Position numbers and translations under genes: made by a program. A model generated the notes under the pieces. It saw only the letters and a list, made by a program, of their open reading frames with translations, did no database searches and was not told the DNA's origin. Positions 1 through 7,923 of a stretch of 64,000 nt of DNA are shown piece by piece (position 1 is the stretch's first letter; every line of letters begins with the position of its first letter). Source of the stretch: Chitinophaga sp. MM2321 (lineage in GTDB: Bacteria; Bacteroidota; Bacteroidia; Chitinophagales; Chitinophagaceae); NCBI RefSeq assembly GCF_964033635.1, contig NZ_OZ035533.1, positions 62,001 to 126,000 of the forward strand, read 5' to 3'.

Positions 1-2514
1 GATAACTGGATCTATGCTGCGCATGAAGGGGTGGTGAAAACCAGGGATTATATGGAAGAATTTGGGGACGAAGGAACAGCTATTTATTATCCGGCTGATT
101 CTAATGCTGTCCGGCTGCCGCAAAATGCCGGTGGGCGGTCTATCCGTTTTCGTCCTGACCGTACCAAACTCGAAATGCTTTCCAGCCGTTGCCAGTTTGG
201 TCAAACCTTTGATCAGTGGGGCCACCTGTTTGGTTGCAACAACTCCAACCAGGGTTACCAGGAAGTGATTGCAAACCGTTATTTTGAACGCAATCCCAAC
301 CTGTTGGTATCAGATGCCACCCAATCCATGTCCGATCACCTGGATGCTGCGGAAGTATTTCCGACAACAACAAATCCTGACCGCCAGTTGCTCACGAATG
401 TAGGTGTAATGACTTCCGCCTGCGGACTTACAGACTACATGGGAGATGCTTTTCCGGCGCCCTTCAATCAACATGTCACTTTCGTTGCGGAACCCGTAAG
501 TAACCTGGTCCACGTGGATGTGCTGAAAGACAGCGGTGCAAGTTTTGTAGCCAGCAGAATTTTTCCTAACAAAGAATTTCTTACTTCTACGGATGCGTGG
601 TCACGGCCGGTAAATATGTATGTTGGACCGGACGGCGCATTGTACGTACTTGATTATTACAGACGGGTCATTGAATCTCCTGAGTGGTTGTCTGCGGAAG
701 TAGTGGCCGCCGGCGGATTGTATGACGGCGTTGAACAGGGAAGGATATATCGCATTACACCCACAAACGGCGCTACAGCAGCCTGGATGAAGGGACTTAA
801 ACTGGGTGATGCGAAAAGCGAAGAACTGGTAGCCTATCTTTCCAACAAAAACGCCTGGTGGAGAACAAATGCACAGCGTTTATTAGTAGACCGCTCAGAT
901 AAATCGGCCATTCCTGCTCTTGTTGCTATGACGCAGAACCCCTCATCTGATCTGGGCCGCCTGCATGCATTGTGGACACTGGAAGGAATGGGAGAACTCA
1001 GACCGGAACAAATTATAGCTGCTTTAAAAGATACAGTAGCGGGAGTACGGGAAAATGCGGTGAAGCTCGCGGAACTGCACCTCGATGCAGCACCGGAATT
1101 AGCCAAAACATTATTGTCCTTACAGGCAGATCCCAACCATAAAGTGCGGCTTCAATTGCTGCTGACATTGGGATTCTTAAATACACCTGAAGCAGCGCAG
1201 GCCAGGAATAAACTATTATTTACCGATATAAATGATAAGTGGGTACAGATCGCGGCGCTATCTGCCGGTTCATCGCAAACAGGATCTTTGTTGCAGGTAA
1301 TCCTTAACAAGTATCAGCAGGATGTTCCTGCGTATGCTTCATTGGTACAGCGATTGACCACCATGATGGGCGGTAGCGACAGTGCGACAGTTATTCATGA
1401 ACTGATCCGGAAATCTACAGGAACGCCATCTCCTAAAACAGAAGCGTGGCAGTCCGCCATCATGAAAGGACTGGCCCAGGGAATGAAAAACAGGAAGTCA
1501 CCGCTGACCGTTGCAGAACCCGATCAGCAACTGCTTATTCACACGTTTTTTACCAGTCCGTCAAATGACTTGCGGCACGCGTCTTTTCAACTGTTGAAAT
1601 CAACCGGTATATCAGATGACCTGGTGAAAGCGGCGGCTATTGCCCAGGCGCTAACCATTGCAGGTGATACAAAGTTGCCCGATGAAAAAAGAGCGGATGC
1701 AATAGATTTTATATCCTTGGGAGATGCTACTCCGCATCTGTCATTTCTCGAAAAATTAATCGTTCCCCAGGAACAGCCACGGGTGCAGCTTGCAGCGTTA
1801 CGAACCATCAACACCATTCCATCTACAGAAGGTGCGCAATACTTGATACGTCAATGGCCGGTGATGACTACTGAAATAAGAGAGGCTGCCATCAGCGTAT
1901 TTCTGCACAACCAGGAAAGGATCGCACTGTTGATAGACGCAATGGAGAAAAACCAGATACTCACCAGCAGTGTGAGCTTTAACACCAGTGTAGGGCTGAT
2001 GCAGGTGCGGGATGAAAAGCTGCGGGAGCGTACCAGGAAATTATTTACAAGAAACCAGGAACAGGCAAAAACAATCAACAAAGAATACCAGGCTGCGCTT
2101 GAAATGAAAGGAGATCCGTTAAAAGGTAAAGAAGTGTACATGCAGAACTGTGCTATTTGTCACCAGGTAAAAGGAGGATCAGGCGTGTCTTTCGGACCGG
2201 ATCTTGGAACCATTCACAATTGGAAAAAAGAAGATATCCTGGCCAATATACTGGACCCGAACCTGTCCATATTAGCAGGCTATGACCTTTGGCAGATTGA
2301 GTTGAATAATGGCGAATCTGTTCAGGGAATTATTGCTACCGAAACAGCTACCGCTATCACCGTGAAAAGTAATGGAAAGATGGACCGGCTTATTAACCGG
2401 CAGGATGTTAAGTCATTAAAATCACTGAGCATTTCGCCTATGCCGCAGGGGCTGGAAAAAAATATTGATAAGCAGGCAATGGCAGACCTGTTGACTTTTT
2501 TAAGACAGAACTAA
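1..2514 (+). CDS. PVC-type haem-binding / HEAT-repeat cytochrome protein (5' partial)
   Basis: The reading frame is open from base 1, so the true start lies left of the window and about 837 residues are visible. The N-terminal part resembles the beta-propeller sugar-dehydrogenase-like domain of PVC-type membrane-bound dehydrogenases. The middle is helical and HEAT-like (repeated Leu/Ala-rich helices, visible residues 260-640). The C-terminus is a c-type cytochrome domain with the haem motif CAICH near visible residue 717. Such proteins are exported and thought to pass electrons during oxidation of sugars or alcohols in the cell envelope. The ceramidase-like gene follows on the same strand after 56 bp. 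The family call is good, the substrate unknown. Confidence 0.85.
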   Translation, partial: DNWIYAAHEGVVKTRDYMEEFGDEGTAIYYPADSNAVRLPQNAGGRSIRFRPDRTKLEMLSSRCQFGQTFDQWGHLFGCNNSNQGYQEVIANRYFERNPNLLVSDATQSMSDHLDAAEVFPTTTNPDRQLLTNVGVMTSACGLTDYMGDAFPAPFNQHVTFVAEPVSNLVHVDVLKDSGASFVASRIFPNKEFLTSTDAWSRPVNMYVGPDGALYVLDYYRRVIESPEWLSAEVVAAGGLYDGVEQGRIYRITPTNGATAAWMKGLKLGDAKSEELVAYLSNKNAWWRTNAQRLLVDRSDKSAIPALVAMTQNPSSDLGRLHALWTLEGMGELRPEQIIAALKDTVAGVRENAVKLAELHLDAAPELAKTLLSLQADPNHKVRLQLLLTLGFLNTPEAAQARNKLLFTDINDKWVQIAALSAGSSQTGSLLQVILNKYQQDVPAYASLVQRLTTMMGGSDSATVIHELIRKSTGTPSPKTEAWQSAIMKGLAQGMKNRKSPLTVAEPDQQLLIHTFFTSPSNDLRHASFQLLKSTGISDDLVKAAAIAQALTIAGDTKLPDEKRADAIDFISLGDATPHLSFLEKLIVPQEQPRVQLAALRTINTIPSTEGAQYLIRQWPVMTTEIREAAISVFLHNQERIALLIDAMEKNQILTSSVSFNTSVGLMQVRDEKLRERTRKLFTRNQEQAKTINKEYQAALEMKGDPLKGKEVYMQNCAICHQVKGGSGVSFGPDLGTIHNWKKEDILANILDPNLSILAGYDLWQIELNNGESVQGIIATETATAITVKSNGKMDRLINRQDVKSLKSLSISPMPQGLEKNIDKQAMADLLTFLRQN

Positions 2515-2570
2515 TGTATAGCACCCGTAAGGGAGAATTCCAATAATTGTATTTCAAAGACATACTATTT

Positions 2571-3953
2571 ATGAAAATGCACGCTAAATTAACAGCCGTT
2601 CCACCTACCAGGCATCAACCAGAAACGGGTATTTTTTGCAGACTGATGATGATGCTGGTTTTTCTACTGGCAACCGAAGGGCTGTCTGCGGAAACGCCTG
2701 GCAGCAAAGCCCCGGGCGTTTTCCGAGCCGCTGTGGTAAAAGTTGATATTACACCGGATAGTCCAAAAATGTTGTTGGGTTATCAGGCGAGGCAGTCCAC
2801 TGGTATCCATGACCGCATCTATCACCGGATCATTGCGCTGGATGATGGTGTAAACCAGTTCTTTTTAGTGTCATCCGATATCTGTGTTATATCACCTTCA
2901 GAGTATGATCATGTGGCATCGCTGTTGCAGCGGCAGCTGGGCATCAACCCGTTGAATTTCTGGTGGTCGCTCACGCATACACACTCTGCGCCTGAAGTGG
3001 GCGTTCCGGGGTTGCCGGCTGTGTTTATGGGAGAACGTTACAAACATGATGTAGATACTGCATATACCAAAGAGGTGGAGCAAAAATTAATTAACGGGAT
3101 TATTGAAGCCCGCAAAAATCTTGTTGCAGCAAAATTGGGCATTGGCTGGGGATTTTCGCAAGCTAACATGAATCGCCGTGCAATTGATGTAGATGGTAAA
3201 GCATCTTTGGGCATGAATCCGGATGGACCGGTAGATCGCCGCATCGGTTTAATGCGGATTGATAAAGCAGATGGTACGCCGTTGGTGCTGATTTCAAATT
3301 ATGCGATACATGGAACGGTGTTGGGTGGCACAAACCTGGATATCAGCGCAGATGTACCGGGACTGGTGTCTGAATATGTAGAAGAAAAAACCGGTGTTCC
3401 GCTTCTTTTTATAAACGGTGCTGCCGGTAACCTGGCGCCTATATACAGTACATATCCCAGTATTCAGTCGAGTCACCTGGGAGAGTTCCGCGTGCTGCTG
3501 GGCGACAAGATCCTGGACGCAAACAAGCAGATTACTTCTACTACAGCTGCAGTGAAATTAAACACGGGTTCAGTGACGGTGGAAACACCCCGGAAAGAAA
3601 AGCTGGGCTGGCCGGATGATATGGGTAAATACACCCGTACTTCCCAGGCAGGTGATCATACCATCCTGTTACCCATACGGTTTTTGAAGATCAATGAAGA
3701 TATCGCTATATGGAGTGCGCCGGTTGAATTATTTTGCGAGATCTCCAATGATATACGCGATAAGTCACCGTTTCCATATACCTTCTATTTCGGCTATACC
3801 AACGGGTGGTTGGGATATCTTCCCAGCGAGGACCAGTTCAAACATGGCGGCTATGAAGTAGAAACGGTCAGCCCGTTTACCCCGTCCATACAAAAAGATC
3901 TGACGGAATCAGTGGTCGGGTACCTGTTTGGTGAAATGAAATCGACCCGTTAA
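2571..3953 (+). CDS. Neutral/alkaline ceramidase-like secreted protein
   Basis: The protein resembles the N-terminal domain of neutral/alkaline non-lysosomal ceramidases, with the N-terminal AAVVKVDITP and the conserved THTHSAPEVG segment carrying metal-binding histidines. It has about 460 residues against 650-750 for full ceramidases, so the C-terminal domain appears absent, as in many Bacteroidota paralogues annotated only by this domain. I chose the ATG at 2571, which has MKM at its start, over an in-frame TTG at 2547. A hydrophobic stretch near residues 25-40 looks like an export signal. Many such short homologues sit in glycan-catabolic clusters and may not cleave ceramide at all. Neighbours are a cytochrome protein upstream and an esterase-like protein downstream. 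Confidence 0.75.
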   Translation: MKMHAKLTAVPPTRHQPETGIFCRLMMMLVFLLATEGLSAETPGSKAPGVFRAAVVKVDITPDSPKMLLGYQARQSTGIHDRIYHRIIALDDGVNQFFLVSSDICVISPSEYDHVASLLQRQLGINPLNFWWSLTHTHSAPEVGVPGLPAVFMGERYKHDVDTAYTKEVEQKLINGIIEARKNLVAAKLGIGWGFSQANMNRRAIDVDGKASLGMNPDGPVDRRIGLMRIDKADGTPLVLISNYAIHGTVLGGTNLDISADVPGLVSEYVEEKTGVPLLFINGAAGNLAPIYSTYPSIQSSHLGEFRVLLGDKILDANKQITSTTAAVKLNTGSVTVETPRKEKLGWPDDMGKYTRTSQAGDHTILLPIRFLKINEDIAIWSAPVELFCEISNDIRDKSPFPYTFYFGYTNGWLGYLPSEDQFKHGGYEVETVSPFTPSIQKDLTESVVGYLFGEMKSTR

Positions 3954-3954
3954 T

Positions 3955-4059
3955 AATATTTTTGGATTTATTTATTTTCTTATTTAGATATTTAGTTTCA
4001 GAAGAAGATATACTGCTGAAACTAAATATCTAAATAAGAAAAAATAAATCTAAAATATT
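3955..4059. repeat. Long AT-rich inverted repeat between co-directional genes
   Basis: Arms of about 46 and 43 nt (3955-4000 and 4017-4059) are near-perfect inverted copies around a 16-nt loop. Both arms contain TTATTTAGATATTTAG or its complement. The repeat starts 2 bp after the ceramidase-like stop codon and ends 5 bp before the hydrolase start codon, so as RNA it would form a stem of about 43 bp covering the ribosome-binding region of the next gene. It could act as a terminator, an RNA-processing signal or a dispersed repeat. Confidence 0.85.
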
Positions 4060-4064
4060 ATGCC

Positions 4065-5252
4065 ATGATGACAAAACATGCTACCACTACTTTTGCGGTT
4101 TGTTTCATTACAATGTTGCTCTTATTCAACAGGGATGCGTATGCGCAGGTAGATAAGAGCCAGCTTTGCCAGGGTAAATACTGGACGGAAGCAGAAGGGA
4201 AAGAAAAATTGCAGGAATTTGCCACCAGCTATCATGATAAAGAGAGCTGGGAAACGAGGAAAGATAAGATCCGGCAAAATATTTTGCAGGGCGCCGGACT
4301 GAATCCGATGCCTGCAAAAACACCGCTTAACCCGATAATCCGGGATAAGAAAATAATGGATGGCTACACCGTTGAAAATGTAGCCTTTGAAAGCAGACCT
4401 GGTTTTTGGGTAACGGGCAATCTGTACAGGCCAGCGAAAGCGACCGGCAAAGTCCCCGGCATTTTGTGCCCGCATGGCCATTGGGACGATGGCCGTTTCC
4501 GGGATGACATGCAGTTCCGTTGTGCTGCGATGGCCAGGATGGGAGCAGTGGTGTTTGCATACGATATGGTGGGCTATGGGGAATCCACCCAAAGCGATCA
4601 TAAGAACCCTGTTTTGGTAAAGCTACAAACCTGGAATAGTATCAGGGCGGTTGATTTTTTAGTTTCATTAAAAGATGTTGATGCAAAACGTATAGCCGTT
4701 ACCGGTGCTTCCGGAGGAGGAACCCAATCGTTTGTATTAACTGCTATCGATAACAGGATTGCTGTTTCGGCGCCTGTAGTCATGGTGGCTGCTCATTTCT
4801 TTGGTGGCTGTGTTTGTGAAAGCGGTATGCCCATTCATAAGGCGCCCGGTTTTCAGACGAATAATGTGGAGATTGCTGCCTGTGCGGCGCCACGGCCTAT
4901 GCTGCTCGTTTCCGACGGGGACGATTGGACAAAGAATACCCCGGAGGTTGAATACCCGTATATCAGGGATATCTATGCATTTTACAAGGCAGCTAACCAG
5001 GTGGAGAATGTGCATTTACCCAATGAAAAACATGACTATGGCATCTCAAAAAGAGAGGCGGTGTATCATTTCTTTGCCAGACACCTGGGATTAAACCTCA
5101 GCAAGGTGGAAGATAAAAATGGCAGTATTGACGAGTCATTTGTAAAAATTATCCCTAAAGAAAAGTTATGCGTATTTAATGCAGATCATCCCAGGCCGGC
5201 GAAGGCCATTACTGGTAATGAAGCGGTGGCAGCGTTGTTCGCAGGGAAGTAA
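4065..5252 (+). CDS. Secreted alpha/beta hydrolase (acetyl-xylan-esterase-like)
   Basis: This is a 395-residue exported serine hydrolase. The signal peptide ends near AYAQ (about residue 28). The oxyanion region CPHGHWDDG, nucleophile elbow GASGGG, an acid region SDGDDW and the C-terminal KHDYG histidine make a plausible Ser-Asp-His triad. It resembles the Abhydrolase_7 / carbohydrate-esterase-like families common beside PUL genes, where they remove acyl groups from glycans or process sugar esters. The substrate cannot be read from sequence. It is preceded by a long inverted repeat and followed by a clear terminator. Confidence 0.8.
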   Translation: MMTKHATTTFAVCFITMLLLFNRDAYAQVDKSQLCQGKYWTEAEGKEKLQEFATSYHDKESWETRKDKIRQNILQGAGLNPMPAKTPLNPIIRDKKIMDGYTVENVAFESRPGFWVTGNLYRPAKATGKVPGILCPHGHWDDGRFRDDMQFRCAAMARMGAVVFAYDMVGYGESTQSDHKNPVLVKLQTWNSIRAVDFLVSLKDVDAKRIAVTGASGGGTQSFVLTAIDNRIAVSAPVVMVAAHFFGGCVCESGMPIHKAPGFQTNNVEIAACAAPRPMLLVSDGDDWTKNTPEVEYPYIRDIYAFYKAANQVENVHLPNEKHDYGISKREAVYHFFARHLGLNLSKVEDKNGSIDESFVKIIPKEKLCVFNADHPRPAKAITGNEAVAALFAGK

Positions 5253-5281
5253 TACGATGTATAATTAAGTGCATAATAAAG

Positions 5282-5313
5282 AAAGCCGTCTCAGGGAATG
5301 AGACGGCTTTTTT
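5282..5313. terminator. Bidirectional rho-independent terminator
   Basis: AAAGCCGTCTC and GAGACGGCTTT form a perfect 11-bp stem with an 8-nt loop, followed by TTT. It lies between the convergent hydrolase (+) and the end of PUL 1 (-) and can serve both. Confidence 0.93.
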
Positions 5314-5372
5314 GTTGACTACTTCAGATTGGCGGAAGTAGATAATTTTGGATGCGCTTTCAACGTTGCCAG

Positions 5373-6167
5373 CTATGGAATGGTTACCGTAGCATCCATT
5401 GTTGATTTATTTTCTTCTCCTGTAATACCTGTTACGGTGAGCTTCACCGTGTATGTGCCGGCAGTAGTATAGGTATGCGCAGGTGACGGAACATCAGCTT
5501 TCCCTCCATCTCCGAAATCCCAGGAATACTCAAGAGCATACGCGGAAGTGTTGGTAAACTGAATAGTATTGGGATCATCCTCCACGGGAGTACTTGTAAA
5601 ACCCGCTACCGGTAAAGTGATTTTCGGATCAATAATTATAATTGTTTTACAGTTCGCAGGATTGACTTCCTTCTGCGGACTGCTAACCCCCACGCACAAT
5701 GCATACAGCTGACCCGGATTGTTGCGCAGGAAATCGAGATCAACGCTCAGGGTAAAAGGAGCCCACTCTTTGCCACCTGCCATATCAACGGCAGATTCAA
5801 TCGTGTATTTGTCGGCAGGCAAAAGCAGCGTGCCGGTTAATATGCTGGCATCAATCATCCGCGTAATGGTATCCGTATCCACTTTTATATCTACCGTAAA
5901 TCCTCCGTTGTTGTTAATACCGGACCGGTACACGCTTAAAGGAACATTGAATTTTTTAGCAGCCATATCTACCACATACCTGAAAGGTTTGTTAGCCGGC
6001 GAAACACCGGCTATTATATAGTTGCCATTAACGGCGGCGGGCATGTAAATTTTTTGATCGGGATAGTCTGCATCTACTATCTCTTTATAACTACAGGAAG
6101 CCAGCGTAATAACAAATCCCGATAAGGCTACCAGTATTTTTATGTTGTTGACGAAACTATTTCTCAT
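5373..6167 (-). CDS. DUF1735/PKD-domain surface lipoprotein
   Basis: This 264-residue protein has a lipobox-like LASC (Cys near residue 25), so it is probably a lipoprotein. Residues about 40-170 resemble DUF1735 (BT_3987-like N-terminal domain). The C-terminal 80 residues are a PKD domain with the signature YSWDFGDGG and a TYTVKLTV strand. Proteins of this kind are PUL-encoded surface glycan-binding proteins (SusE/F-like position) that hold polysaccharide near the SusCD transporter. It is the last gene of PUL 1, 33 bp after the second SusD. Confidence 0.85.
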   Translation of the reverse strand: MRNSFVNNIKILVALSGFVITLASCSYKEIVDADYPDQKIYMPAAVNGNYIIAGVSPANKPFRYVVDMAAKKFNVPLSVYRSGINNNGGFTVDIKVDTDTITRMIDASILTGTLLLPADKYTIESAVDMAGGKEWAPFTLSVDLDFLRNNPGQLYALCVGVSSPQKEVNPANCKTIIIIDPKITLPVAGFTSTPVEDDPNTIQFTNTSAYALEYSWDFGDGGKADVPSPAHTYTTAGTYTVKLTVTGITGEENKSTMDATVTIP

Positions 6168-6200
6168 GATGTAATATTTGGTATGTTAAGATATAAACCA

Positions 6201-7901
6201 TTACCACAGCGGGTTCTGTACCAGTTCTGTTGAAATGGTCAGCTCTCCCTGGGGAATAGGATACAAATACATTTTAGGATCAAACACGCGGTTCTCAACA
6301 ACGATGGGTACATATTTGAATGAGCCATCCGTATTTTTAGTGATGTCTACACCGCGGAGTGGCACACCCAGGTAGGCAGGTCCCTGCATCCATCTGCGTA
6401 CATCCCAGCTACGGTGATCTTCAAATGCAAATTCAACCCTGCGTTCATTGCGAATCCTTTCCCGCATAGCCGCCTGTGAGAGGTTGGAAGGCACTCCCGG
6501 CATATCAATGCCAGGTCTGGAGCGCACCATATCTACATAGGTTTTGATATCCGCATTGCCGGGGCTGTATTCATTCAGTGCTTCAGCATAATTCAGGTAC
6601 ATCTCCGGTAAGCGGATCAGTATCCAGCTGTGTACACTCGTATTGTTTAACAAGATGTTGGTATACTCACTCAGGTATTTTTTGAGATAATACCCGGTTT
6701 TAGTAGCGTTGGCGATGCCTTTGCCATCTTGTCCGCCGGCCCATATTTCCACGCCGCGGCTTTTATACCAGGTATTGTTGGTGATGATATTCAGATCCAG
6801 ACGTGGGTCACGGTTGGCATAGGGATTGGCGGCTTGTACCGGATTTTCCCAGTTGAAAGGTGTACCGTCTTTCATTTCATAGGCATCTACCAGGTTTTGT
6901 GATGGCGTTGTTCCGCTTTCTCCCAGATCAAAACCAATCGGATAGTTGGCTTTTTCAAACTCGTTGCTACCACCATTGCGGCGGGTAAGAATGATTTCCG
7001 GGATGTTGTAGTTATTGAAAATGCTTCTGTAATCGTAATGCAGCCAATAGCTGGAACCTGCAAGATCAATAACAGCCTTTGCTGCTGCCGCTGCGGCCTG
7101 CCAGCGGGCCTGCCGGTCGCCGGTGAGGGAGATCAGTTCAGGATGGCCATAGCCACCGGCCCAGGAGGGCGTATTGAATAAATCGCTGGCGGCATACAAT
7201 AGTACCCGGCTTTTCAGGGCGAGTGCCGCACCTTTGGTAGCCCTTCCCAGGTCAATGTCTGCATAAACAACCGGCAACGCTGCTGCGGCAGAATCACATT
7301 CATCCGTTACAAACTTGATACAATCTGCAAGTGTATTGCGTTTTATGCTTTTGAAATCGTCTGTCAGGGATAGTGCTTCTGTAAAAATAGGTACACCACC
7401 ATAACGCTTTATCAATTCGGAATAGAAAAACGCCCTTAAAAAACGTGCTTCGTATTTCCACCTGCGTATTTCTGCGATCCGGGTATTATAAACACTCTGT
7501 TGTGAAGGACTTGGATCAAGCCTGTATACTTCCAGGTCAATACTATCGGATGATACGAGGAACTGGTTTACTTTGCGTATCGCTTTATAATACCTGCTCC
7601 AGGCATTATCCGGATTGTCAAATGCATTCCAGGAACCGTTATTAAACTTTTGTATGGCAGCTGTTTCGTTTGTATGTTCCGCTTCATCAGTAGCAGATGC
7701 CATCATGGCCCTGTCTATATACAGAAACCCTTCCGGAAGATCCGTATATAACGATGCCTGCCTGTAACCGGTTTGTTGATAGGAAGAAGTAATCTGCTTT
7801 TCACTCTTGTTGGTCAGTACTTCCCGGTCCAGTTTTTCACAGGCGCTTACGCTTAACAGGATGAGCGCGATGAAAGGAAAGATGAAAATATTGTTTTTCA
7901 T
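6201..7901 (-). CDS. SusD/RagB-type outer-membrane nutrient-binding lipoprotein (PUL 1, second)
   Basis: This 566-residue SusD-family protein has a lipoprotein signal (SVSAC near residue 21) and the RagB/SusD architecture: TPR-like helices with YYKAIRKVN, RWKYEARFLRAFFYSEL and KRYGGVPI, and the C-terminal MRERIRNERRVEFAFEDHR block followed by WDVRRW. It binds oligosaccharide at the cell surface as the lid of its SusC partner, which is the gene immediately upstream (22 bp gap). Confidence 0.95.
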   Translation of the reverse strand: MKNNIFIFPFIALILLSVSACEKLDREVLTNKSEKQITSSYQQTGYRQASLYTDLPEGFLYIDRAMMASATDEAEHTNETAAIQKFNNGSWNAFDNPDNAWSRYYKAIRKVNQFLVSSDSIDLEVYRLDPSPSQQSVYNTRIAEIRRWKYEARFLRAFFYSELIKRYGGVPIFTEALSLTDDFKSIKRNTLADCIKFVTDECDSAAAALPVVYADIDLGRATKGAALALKSRVLLYAASDLFNTPSWAGGYGHPELISLTGDRQARWQAAAAAAKAVIDLAGSSYWLHYDYRSIFNNYNIPEIILTRRNGGSNEFEKANYPIGFDLGESGTTPSQNLVDAYEMKDGTPFNWENPVQAANPYANRDPRLDLNIITNNTWYKSRGVEIWAGGQDGKGIANATKTGYYLKKYLSEYTNILLNNTSVHSWILIRLPEMYLNYAEALNEYSPGNADIKTYVDMVRSRPGIDMPGVPSNLSQAAMRERIRNERRVEFAFEDHRSWDVRRWMQGPAYLGVPLRGVDITKNTDGSFKYVPIVVENRVFDPKMYLYPIPQGELTISTELVQNPLW

Positions 7902-7923
7902 TTTTTTTGTATTAAATGTTCAG

